This document shows, one piece after another, positions 1 to 5,094 of a DNA stretch of 5,250 bases (within the stretch, counting starts at the first letter, position 1; every line of letters starts with the position of its first letter). This DNA comes from CAYWBI01 sp964456445 (GTDB taxonomy: Bacteria > Calditrichota > Calditrichia > Calditrichales > J004), in NCBI GenBank assembly GCA_964456445.1, contig CAYWBI010000233.1:1-5250 (forward strand). Reading direction: 5' to 3'. Below the pieces are notes generated by a model. That model was not told where the DNA came from. It ran no database searches and worked only from the letters and a program-made list of their open reading frames with translations. The translations under genes were made by a program, and so were the position numbers.

Positions 1-167
1 GATTTCAGGGCTACGCCCCTATTTTACCTTTTGTATTATCATTTTTTTCTACGAAGATTTTAGGGCTACGCCCCTATTTTACCTTTTGTATTATCATTTT
101 TTTCTACGAAAAGATTTCAGGGCTACGCCCCAGTTACTTTATGTACTATCATTTTTCATAGTCTTAT
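1..167 (+). repeat. Direct array of a 55-bp REP-like unit
   Basis: Two copies (1-55 and 56-110) are tandem and differ at only one base (C at 6, T at 61). A third, diverged copy starts at 113 after a 2-bp spacer; it matches well over its first 19 bases and then in patches to about 167. Each unit begins with a short hairpin, AGGGC-TAC-GCCCC, followed by a T-rich tail ending in CTACGAA. GC-rich palindromic heads with AT-rich tails in intergenic DNA resemble REP elements mobilised by IS200-like (RAYT) transposases. That mechanism is inference; no transposase is in the window. Confidence 0.85.
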
Positions 168-174
168 TTGATTT

Positions 175-247
175 GGGGCGTTAGCCCCTTAATCTTCGTA
201 GCTGATCAAATGGTGAAAATACAATAGGGGCGGAGCCCTGACATTTA
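175..247 (-). repeat. Inverted copies of the 55-bp REP-like unit
   Basis: The sequence at 195-247 is a full-length but diverged reverse-complement copy of the unit at 1-55, containing TTCGTAG, AATAGGGGCGGAGCCCTGA and a TACAAT-like middle. Positions 175-194 are the reverse complement of only the head of a second unit (GGGGCGTTAGCCCC). The junction AATC|TTCGTAG has the same phase as in the direct array, so this was once a tandem pair in opposite orientation. Together with 1-167 it makes a BIME-like cluster of converging copies. Confidence 0.75.
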
Positions 248-350
248 TATATTAACATACCAATCAAAAAGATATTTCGGGTTATAATCCACGTCAAATT
301 TCTTTACCATTTGAAAGATGGATATTTGTTTTTTAGGGAGATAAACCTGA

Positions 351-360
351 GAACCGGTTC
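351..360. repeat. 10-bp perfect palindrome GAACCGGTTC
   Basis: GAACCGGTTC is a perfect palindrome in otherwise AT-rich non-coding DNA between the two REP families. It could be an operator half-site pair, but it lies more than 400 bp from the nearest start codon, so no regulatory role can be supported. Confidence 0.3.
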
Positions 361-381
361 ATTGTTTTATCTATTTTTTCC

Positions 382-458
382 CCCACGATAAAAATCGTGG
401 GTTAACTCTATTTTCAGTCTCTTAAAACATCTTTTTAACCCACGAATTTATTCGTGGG
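382..458. repeat. Pair of CCCACGA..TCGTGGG hairpins (second REP-like family)
   Basis: Hairpin 1 is CCCACGAT-AAAA-ATCGTGGG (382-401) followed by TTAA. Hairpin 2 is CCCACGAA-TTTA-TTCGTGGG (439-458) preceded by TTAA. Each has a perfect 8-bp stem and a 4-nt loop. The TTAA tags face each other, so the two are inverted copies of one element about 37 bp apart, and GTGGGTTAA (397-405) can also pair with TTAACCCAC (435-443). The paired, inverted layout is typical of REP/BIME elements. The head differs completely from the GGGGC..GCCCC family at 1-247. Confidence 0.8.
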
Positions 459-582
459 GCAGGGCCAATGACAACATGCCTTGGTATCCGATTCATCGGA
501 TTTAGATTAGGACATTGAATTATTACTCTAAGGAATGAACCATCTTTCCTAATAACCGGGTATTATTTTTAATAGAGTTAAC
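401..582. repeat. Segment bounded by a 12-bp perfect inverted repeat
   Basis: GTTAACTCTATT (401-412) is exactly the reverse complement of AATAGAGTTAAC (571-582). The enclosed 182 bp contains the second CCCACGA hairpin and a smaller hairpin at 486-501 (ATCCGA-TTCA-TCGGAT). No target-site duplication is visible outside the arms and no ORF lies inside. It may be a decayed miniature element or a chance pairing next to the REP. Confidence 0.4.
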
Positions 583-781
583 AATAATTTTTAAAATCCC
601 AAGATGGACAAACCCTTCAATGCGGCAAAAACATATTGTTTGGTAAAAATACCAACACAAAATAACATAGAATCATATAATCTTCAATAAAGACCAATTT
701 GTCTTTAAAAATATTTTTCTTTTTCCGGATATTGCATTATCTTCACGCTTGTTAATATTTCATACTTTTAATTGATTCCGG
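461..781. other. AT-rich non-coding leader before the 130-aa gene
   Basis: No plausible coding region is present on either strand. Visible items are the hairpin at 486-501, an imperfect inverted repeat around TAAGGAA/TTTCCTA (about 529-552), and a perfect stem TTGGTA-AAAA-TACCAA at 640-655. A weak Bacteroidota-like -7 element, TACTTTTA (763-770; consensus TAnnTTTG), lies close to the start codon, but no TTTG -33 element sits at the expected distance. The promoter is therefore not assigned. The 640-655 palindrome is the likeliest place for a regulator to bind, but this is only a guess. Confidence 0.4.
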
Positions 782-1174
782 ATGTCTATGAAAAAGTTTG
801 CCGGGGCCGGGTTTATTCTGCTGTATGTCAGCCTGTTGCTGAAACCCTTTATCCCATACATCGGCTATCAGATCAACAAAGCCTATATCATGCAAACACT
901 GTGTGTAAACAGGGACAAACCACAACTGCATTGCGATGGCAAGTGTTATCTGGACAAGCAATTGCAAAAGGCCAATGATCTGAATACCTCCCCAGAGCAG
1001 GTCCCTGCCCCTAAAATAGATCTGGATAAACTGCCTGTTGCCTTGATGGATTATCGGGCAATGTCTTTACCGGTTCCTGAAAAGATTCTGCAAAACTATT
1101 CGAACAGGCATGTCTTTTTTTATGAGTTTCTGTCCGAAATCCCCACACCGCCTCCCAAAGCACATATGCTGTAA
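782..1174 (+). CDS. Small membrane-anchored protein with LCVNRDKPxLxCDGKCYL motif; possible metal-handling partner of the downstream receptor
   Basis: The product has 130 residues. Residues about 6-27 form a hydrophobic segment with Pro22 and Pro25 (GFILLYVSLLLKPFIPYIGY), probably an uncleaved inner-membrane anchor or signal sequence. Residues 40-57 read LCVNRDKPQLHCDGKCYL, giving Cys41, His50, Cys51 and Cys55, a plausible metal-binding or disulfide motif. The rest is polar and ends in a Pro-rich tail (IPTPPPKAHML). I recall small uncharacterised Bacteroidota proteins with this CVNxDKPxLxCxGKC motif beside TonB-dependent receptor genes; that is memory, not a search. The next gene, 167 bp downstream on the same strand, is a copper-type receptor, so a role in copper or related metal handling is inferred. 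The start could also be Met3 at 788. Neither start has a clear Shine-Dalgarno sequence, as is common in Bacteroidota. Confidence 0.85.
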   Translation: MSMKKFAGAGFILLYVSLLLKPFIPYIGYQINKAYIMQTLCVNRDKPQLHCDGKCYLDKQLQKANDLNTSPEQVPAPKIDLDKLPVALMDYRAMSLPVPEKILQNYSNRHVFFYEFLSEIPTPPPKAHML

Positions 1175-1329
1175 CTCTGCCGGTTTATAGCGTCACTTCT
1201 TTTGTCGAAGGACAATCCCGGATTAAAGCAGGATTGAATGGCATCGGTACACCCATCCCGTTTTTTCTGCTCGTTCATCCGTAAGAAGCAGCGCGATTTA
1301 GGCCGTATTATGTGTAAAAATAAAATATA
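1175..1329 (+). other. Spacer between the Cys-motif gene and the receptor gene
   Basis: This short non-coding gap holds a small stem TTGTC-GAAG-GACAA (1202-1215) and a T-run near 1260-1266 without a stable GC stem in front of it, so no terminator is called. Co-transcription of the two flanking genes is possible. A separate promoter in the AT-rich stretch just before 1330 is also possible. Confidence 0.35.
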
Positions 1330-1331
1330 AT

Positions 1332-1335
1332 GAGG
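1332..1335 (+). promoter_or_regulatory. Ribosome binding site GAGG favouring the start at 1342
   Basis: GAGG lies 6 nt before the ATG at 1342. This site overlaps the upstream in-frame ATG at 1330, which has only AT-rich sequence before it. The 1342 start also gives a standard signal peptide beginning MKK, so it is preferred over 1330, which would add only MRLK. Confidence 0.55.
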
Positions 1336-1341
1336 TTAAAA

Positions 1342-3594
1342 ATGAAGAAAATGTTATTGTCCTTCATTGTGGTAGCGCTGTGTGCTTTTATAAATCCGGC
1401 CCATGCCCAGGAGAAGGTTTCGGTTAAGTTAATTGACAGTTCGAATAATGCCCCCATTGTCGGCGCCATGTTCCGTTATGGACAAAAACAGGGTATATCC
1501 GATCTGCATGGCCGGATATCGTTGGTTTATACACAAACAGACACCCTGTTTTTGTTTCATGTGGGGTATGGGGATTGGACCCTGTTGCCCGTGGCTTTGC
1601 AGGATGCAATTCACAAAGGTATTATTTACAAGGCGCCGGATATTTTTCAGGCGTTACCGGTAACGGTTATTGCCATGCGTCCCACATCTGCCGGTGTGGA
1701 AAAGGTGGATATCGGGCAAAGGGAAAAACTGGCCCATGATGCCGGCGCCCTGTTAAGTCAAAACCCGGTGATGAACGGTATCCGTAAAAGCGGCGCGTAT
1801 GGATTGGACCCGGTTATGCGTGGTTTTAAATACGGACAATTGAATATTGTGATCGACGGGGTGCAGTCTGCCTTGGCCGCCGGGCCCAGCCGGATGGATC
1901 CGCCCACCACTCAGGTGGCGCCGAATATGATGGATCATGTGGAAATTCTTAAAGGGCCACATTCCTTCCGCTTTGGGACATCCTTTGGCGGCACCATTAA
2001 TTTTAAACCGGCTGCCCTGCGTTTTTCCGGTTCCCCGACATTTTTTGGGCGTTTTTCCGCAGGTATCGAAAGCAATAGCGGTATATATCGCTCGGAAGGG
2101 AGCGTTGGCATTCGCGGACAAAAATACAACGCCGCTCTGTTTGGCTCTTTTTCAAAAGGGGATAATTACAGGGATGGCAACGGCGACGATGTGCCCGCGG
2201 GGTTTCAGCGAATAAATGCCGGGCTACGCCTGGGATATGCGCTTTCGGAAAATCAACAGCTGATATTATCGTTTAGCCATAATGTTGCCGGAAAGACCGA
2301 TTTTCCTGCCTTGCCTATGGATATGATTTCCGATAAAAGTGATTTGCTGCGGCTGACACATAAGACACGGGTTGAAGATGGCGCTTTGAAATCCTGGAAC
2401 AGCAGCCTTTTTTATACAAGGGTCAATCACCAAATGAATAATTATTATCGCACCCCGCGTATGATGGATGCGGAGTTCATCGGGCATTCACTCAGTTATG
2501 GCGGTCGCACCGAAGGCGCCTGGTTGTTTAATCATGCCAAAGTGTATGCCGGAGCCGATATGTGTGTGGAATTTGCCGATGGTACCCGTGAGCGCATTGT
2601 GAAAATGGGCCCCATGGCAGGCAAACATTTTTATGACAACGCATGGAATGGCGGACAAATAAACCGCATGGGATTATTTGCGGAATACACCCGTCTGTTT
2701 TCCGGTTATAAGCTGTTGGCCTCGGCCCGCATGGAATACAACCGGGCAAAAATCACCAATCCCGATGCGGCATTTTTGGCCAATAACGGCCGGACGGATA
2801 TAGCGCAGTTTAACCCAAATGTAAGTATTGGCGGTATTCGGCATTTAAAGAACGGTCTGGATATTGGCCTGTGGCTGGGACGCGCCCAACGCAGCGCAAG
2901 TTTGGCCGAGCGCTATGTCAATTCTTTCCCAACGGGGGTGGACCCTTATGAGTTGCTCGGCAATCCATCGCTAAAGCCGGAAATCAATAATCAGATCGAT
3001 TTGACCTTTGGCTATCAAACAAAGACGATCAACCTGAATGTGGATATTTTTAATTCTTACCTGCAAGATTTTATATCTTCCAAAATCGATCATACGCTTA
3101 AAGCGGATATGCCGTCCAGTCCGGGTGTACGGCGTTTTGAAAATATAAAGAGCGCTTTTATGGCCGGATTTGAAATAAGCGCCCGGCAACAATTAACGGA
3201 TATTTTCCAGCATCAGTTGAATGTTGCTTATACCTATGGAAAAGATACCGATAGGAACGGGCCTCTGCCGGAGATAGCCCCCATGGATATGCGTTATGCC
3301 CTGAGTGGTGCATTTCTGCAAAATTCCTTGTACCCGGAAATAGCCCTGCGCTATGTTTGGGCACAAAAACGTATCTCCAAGGCCTTTGGCGAAAAAGAGT
3401 CGCCTGCATTTTTTCTGATTGATTTTAATCTGAGTTACCGGGTTTACGGAAATCTGCATGCGGCTTTTGGAATTAAAAATCTAATGGATACGGCTTACTA
3501 TGAGCATTTAAGCCGTTCGGTGCGCGGAACGGATTACGCCATTTATGCACCGGGGCGCAATATCTTTGCTTCTTTTACGCTTGATTTGATGTGA
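1342..3594 (+). CDS. TonB-dependent outer-membrane receptor, copper (OprC/NosA-like) type
   Basis: The 750-aa product imports a ligand across the outer membrane using TonB energy. Numbering is from Met at 1342 (an ATG at 1330 would add four residues). Residues 1-22 are a signal peptide ending AHA|Q. About 26-112 is a carboxypeptidase-regulatory-like domain (SNNAPIVGAMF...GISDLHGRISL), typical of Bacteroidota receptors. LPVTVIAMR (105-113) resembles the TonB-box region. About 120-226 is the plug (DPVMRGFKYGQLNIVIDGV, VEILKGPHSFRFG, FGGTINF). The rest is a 22-strand-type barrel ending GIKNLMDTAYYEH...APGRNIFASFTLDLM. MDPPTT in the plug and VNHQMNNYY in the barrel match the copper-receptor subfamily. 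OprC binds copper through CxxxM plus HxM; here the sites are Gly181-PSR-Met185 and His363-Gln-Met365, so the Cys is replaced. The protein ends in Met instead of the usual aromatic residue. The receptor class is firm; the substrate is inferred. Confidence 0.93.
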   Translation: MKKMLLSFIVVALCAFINPAHAQEKVSVKLIDSSNNAPIVGAMFRYGQKQGISDLHGRISLVYTQTDTLFLFHVGYGDWTLLPVALQDAIHKGIIYKAPDIFQALPVTVIAMRPTSAGVEKVDIGQREKLAHDAGALLSQNPVMNGIRKSGAYGLDPVMRGFKYGQLNIVIDGVQSALAAGPSRMDPPTTQVAPNMMDHVEILKGPHSFRFGTSFGGTINFKPAALRFSGSPTFFGRFSAGIESNSGIYRSEGSVGIRGQKYNAALFGSFSKGDNYRDGNGDDVPAGFQRINAGLRLGYALSENQQLILSFSHNVAGKTDFPALPMDMISDKSDLLRLTHKTRVEDGALKSWNSSLFYTRVNHQMNNYYRTPRMMDAEFIGHSLSYGGRTEGAWLFNHAKVYAGADMCVEFADGTRERIVKMGPMAGKHFYDNAWNGGQINRMGLFAEYTRLFSGYKLLASARMEYNRAKITNPDAAFLANNGRTDIAQFNPNVSIGGIRHLKNGLDIGLWLGRAQRSASLAERYVNSFPTGVDPYELLGNPSLKPEINNQIDLTFGYQTKTINLNVDIFNSYLQDFISSKIDHTLKADMPSSPGVRRFENIKSAFMAGFEISARQQLTDIFQHQLNVAYTYGKDTDRNGPLPEIAPMDMRYALSGAFLQNSLYPEIALRYVWAQKRISKAFGEKESPAFFLIDFNLSYRVYGNLHAAFGIKNLMDTAYYEHLSRSVRGTDYAIYAPGRNIFASFTLDLM

Positions 3595-3605
3595 TTTGCT
3601 ATTCA

Positions 3606-3638
3606 TCCTGTGCGTTTTTGTAAAGGGACAGGGATTTT
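3606..3638 (+). terminator. Weak candidate terminator after the receptor gene
   Basis: TCCTGT (3606-3611) can pair with ACAGGG (3628-3633) to give a 5-6 bp stem, and it is followed by ATTTTT. It lies 11 bp past the stop codon, the right place for a terminator, but the 16-nt loop is large and the stem is weak. Confidence 0.3.
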
Positions 3639-3660
3639 TAAAACATACTTACGAATTTTT

Positions 3661-3876
3661 GTTACTATTCAGCTGTATAAAACTAAAGTGGATCCATGAT
3701 AGCCTACAGCCATATAATGCGTTATAACTAACCGCAAAGGCACGCATACGCAAAGAAAATCATAAAAAAGCTTAGCGTCATAGCAACCTGGCGGTAAAAA
3801 AAGAAATCAAAAAAGTTGGCGATTAACATTGAAGTCATAATTTAGAACACAAAGTGTCATTTAGCTGAATAGTTAC
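3661..3876. repeat. 216-bp non-coding segment bounded by a 14-bp inverted repeat
   Basis: GTTACTATTCAGCT (3661-3674) and AGCTGAATAGTTAC (3863-3876) are reverse complements with one mismatch. A 12-bp direct copy, TTACGAATTTTT, occurs at 3649-3660 and 3873-3884, abutting the left arm and overlapping the right one. The interior has no ORF and contains the CGCAAAG-type palindrome at 3731-3795. The right arm coincides with the last codons of the regulator remnant on the minus strand. It could be a miniature inverted-repeat element or debris from a rearrangement at the end of that gene; neither is proven. Confidence 0.45.
3731..3795. repeat. Degenerate ACCGCAAAG..CTTAGCG..GCGGT palindromic repeat
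   Basis: The left arm at 3731-3755 starts ACCGCAAAGGCACGC and ends ACGCAAAG. The right arm at 3771-3795 starts CTTAGCGTCA and ends GGCGGT. The arms are inverted copies matching at about 15 of 25 positions around a 15-nt A-rich loop. It resembles a class of intergenic repeats I remember from environmental genomes, built from CGCAAAG motifs converging on CTTTGCG/CTTAGCG motifs. This copy is worn. Confidence 0.5.
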
Positions 3877-4206
3877 GAATTTTTTTAAACAGATTGGAGC
3901 GGTCAATGTTTAAGGCATTGGCCGTTTCAATTTTCTTTCACTTATATTTTTTCAACGCTTTCAATAGATAGGCTTTCTCAAAACGTGCCATTGCGGATTC
4001 CTGGTCAACAATACGTTCGTCGTCTTGATTCTCTTCAATATGGAATGCGGTGGAGCTATTTTAAAGGCAGGTGTTGCATCGTAGTAAGCTTATTTTATTG
4101 CCGGAAAAAAAAATCACCGGTTTTCCACGATATTGCGCCGCTTACGGATATTGCCGGGCCGGCCGTAATTTAGAAGTAAGGCCTCGGCGTACTTTGCCCG
4201 ATTAAA
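3857..4206 (-). pseudogene. Decayed C-terminal remnant of a sigma-54-dependent (NtrC-family) transcriptional regulator
   Basis: Reading the minus strand, three frames together give the end of an NtrC-type activator. About 4200-4117 encodes EALLLNYGRPGNIRKRRNIV, matching the LLNYxWPGNIRELRNIVE end of the AAA+ domain, with Trp and EL altered. After a one-base shift, 4120-4085 gives PVIFFSGNKISL, matching the usual VILxxGxxISL linker. After further shifts, 4060-3857 gives ERIVDQESAMARFEKAYLLK and then ANALNIDRSNLFKKIRNY, the Fis-type helix-turn-helix that recognises enhancer DNA. An in-frame TGA at 3940-3938 sits where the family usually has Gly in GNK. The rest of the AAA+ domain and any receiver domain are missing upstream. 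At least two or three frameshifts plus the stop make it a non-functional fossil. I am confident of the family and less so of the exact upstream edge. Confidence 0.8.
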
Positions 4207-4319
4207 AAATTTAAGTATCCTATTTGAAACTAAGATATTTATGTCGTAAGGTTAGGGCAGCAAGGCGAGAAGTGATCTCGCTAATATATTGTTAGCATTC
4301 CAGAATCAAGAGATTAACG
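4207..4319. other. Junction sequence with small hairpins before the lipoprotein gene
   Basis: Homology to the regulator ends near 4206. What follows holds a perfect stem GCGAGA-AGTGA-TCTCGC (4265-4281) and an overlapping GCTAA...TTAGC pair (4280-4284 with 4292-4296). No terminator T-run or clear promoter is seen. The lipoprotein gene starts 20 bp after the TTGTTAGCATT arm at 4289-4299. Confidence 0.4.
4289..4299. repeat. Left arm of an 11-bp inverted repeat flanking the lipoprotein gene
   Basis: TTGTTAGCATT is exactly the reverse complement of AATGCTAACAA at 4943-4953, which begins at the last base of the gene's stop codon. The two arms bracket one AT-rich gene and nothing else, as expected for a mobile unit or an integron-type gene cassette. 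See the finding for what is missing. Confidence 0.5.
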
Positions 4320-4943
4320 ATGCAAAAAAATAATTTGATAATTCTTTTAATTATAACAGCTGTATCCTGCCTACTTAATTGTTCTCCCGACAATTATATT
4401 GTAGAATTTAAGGGAACAGTCTATGATGCAAGTGGAGATTCGCTAGTCCCTAATGTGCCAATAGTAATTCATTTACCATCTGAAACTGGATGGTGGCGAC
4501 ATTATGAAGAAGAAATTACCAAAACAAATGAAAATGGTTTCTTTTCTGGAGAATATGATATTGAAGGCAGAACCAATGGCATCAGTCTTTATGTAAATTA
4601 CGGTGATAATAGGTTAGATAAATATTCTACTGAACAATATTTTGGATTAACTCCGGAAAAACCTTTTAATGAAAACGTAATTTTATATCAATCTACTTCT
4701 TTAGTGGTTACTGCAGAAATAAATTTTGAAGTTGATTACGCAATTATCTATATGCCTGAGATTGGTTTATCAACTCTTGACGGTACGCTTACACTCAATT
4801 GTGTGAATGCAAAAGCAAATTTGGTGAATGAAGTTATGGTCCAGTATTATATAAATGGCAACGAGCATCAGGTTTCAGATTATGTTTATTGTCCAATTGA
4901 TACAGTTACATATTACAATTTTGTACTTACTGAAAAACCTTAA
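4320..4943 (+). CDS. Predicted lipoprotein with a carboxypeptidase-regulatory/transthyretin-like domain, function unknown
   Basis: The product has 207 residues. The N-terminus is a basic/polar MQKNN followed by a hydrophobic stretch and two candidate lipidation cysteines, Cys17 (AVSC) and Cys21 (LLNC). Neither lipobox is ideal, but together they suggest envelope export and membrane anchoring. Residues about 28-95 have a beta-sandwich pattern, FKGTVYDASGDSLVPNVPIVI then TKTNENGFFSGEY, as in carboxypeptidase-regulatory or transthyretin-like domains. The C-terminal half is beta-rich with Cys160 and Cys190, and I do not recognise it. The gene stands alone, is clearly more AT-rich than the receptor gene (many A/T third positions), and is flanked by an 11-bp inverted repeat, all suggesting separate acquisition. 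An AAGAG at 4308-4312, 7 nt before the ATG, may serve as a weak ribosome binding site. No function is assigned. Confidence 0.8.
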   Translation: MQKNNLIILLIITAVSCLLNCSPDNYIVEFKGTVYDASGDSLVPNVPIVIHLPSETGWWRHYEEEITKTNENGFFSGEYDIEGRTNGISLYVNYGDNRLDKYSTEQYFGLTPEKPFNENVILYQSTSLVVTAEINFEVDYAIIYMPEIGLSTLDGTLTLNCVNAKANLVNEVMVQYYINGNEHQVSDYVYCPIDTVTYYNFVLTEKP

Positions 4944-4953
4944 ATGCTAACAA
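4943..4953. repeat. Right arm of the 11-bp inverted repeat flanking the lipoprotein gene
   Basis: AATGCTAACAA overlaps the last base of the stop codon and pairs exactly with TTGTTAGCATT at 4289-4299. The TGCTAACAA core resembles the R'' end of integron attC sites (which end in AAC), but the consensus RYYYAAC is met only in part. Confidence 0.5.
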
Positions 4954-4958
4954 AATAA

Positions 4959-5094
4959 GGTATAGAAATACCGCGCCGGGCACTAAAAGTCTTCAAACCG
5001 GCAGTACGGTAAGCCGGTATTTCCCCGAGGTCTCGTGATTTCCGCTTCGCTACAACATAGCTGTGGTGTCCCTTCGGGAGCCTCGGCCGGTTTG
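4959..5094. other. Highly structured non-coding region with nested, competing inverted repeats
   Basis: Perfect pairings visible are GGTAT/ATACC (4959-4963 with 4968-4972), GAAATACCG/CGGTATTTC (4965-4973 with 5015-5023), ACCGGC/GCCGGT (4997-5002 with 5013-5018), CAAACCGGC/GCCGGTTTG (4994-5002 with 5086-5094) and CCGAGG/CCTCGG (5025-5030 with 5081-5086). Inside the last pair are an imperfect 18-nt hairpin (5052-5069, ACAACATAGCTGTGGTGT) and a CCCTTCGGG hairpin (5070-5078). Several pairings share bases and cannot coexist. It may be a structured RNA, a composite palindromic repeat, or a worn recombination site. There is no ORF, and it is more GC-rich than its surroundings. Confidence 0.5.

Noticed and set aside
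1..167. CRISPR-like spaced repeats
   Set aside because: The copies are directly adjacent (0-2 bp apart) with no unique spacers, and some copies are inverted.
749..777. Sigma-70-type promoter starting TTGTTA at 749
   Set aside because: At a 17-bp spacing the -10 position reads TTGATT and lies almost on the start codon, so it is not credible.
1202..1266. Terminator between the small protein and the receptor
   Set aside because: The TTGTC/GACAA stem is only 5 bp and is over 40 bp from the T-run, so there is no proper stem plus T-tail.
1753..2121. 122-residue minus-strand ORF within the receptor gene
   Set aside because: It is an antisense shadow of the receptor plug and barrel coding sequence. 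The plus-strand protein there is clearly conserved in its motifs.
3857..4060. TGA recoded as an amino acid in the regulator remnant
   Set aside because: The receptor gene ends normally with TGA, and the remnant also has frameshifts, so decay explains the stop better than an altered code.
3985..4173. 62-residue plus-strand ORF
   Set aside because: It lies antisense over the regulator remnant, has no family resemblance, and is explained by the decayed minus-strand coding sequence.
4945..5023. Confident attC site
   Set aside because: An R''-like TGCTAAC and internal complementary arms exist, but no GTTRRRY R' box is found at the expected right end, so it is only raised as a lead.
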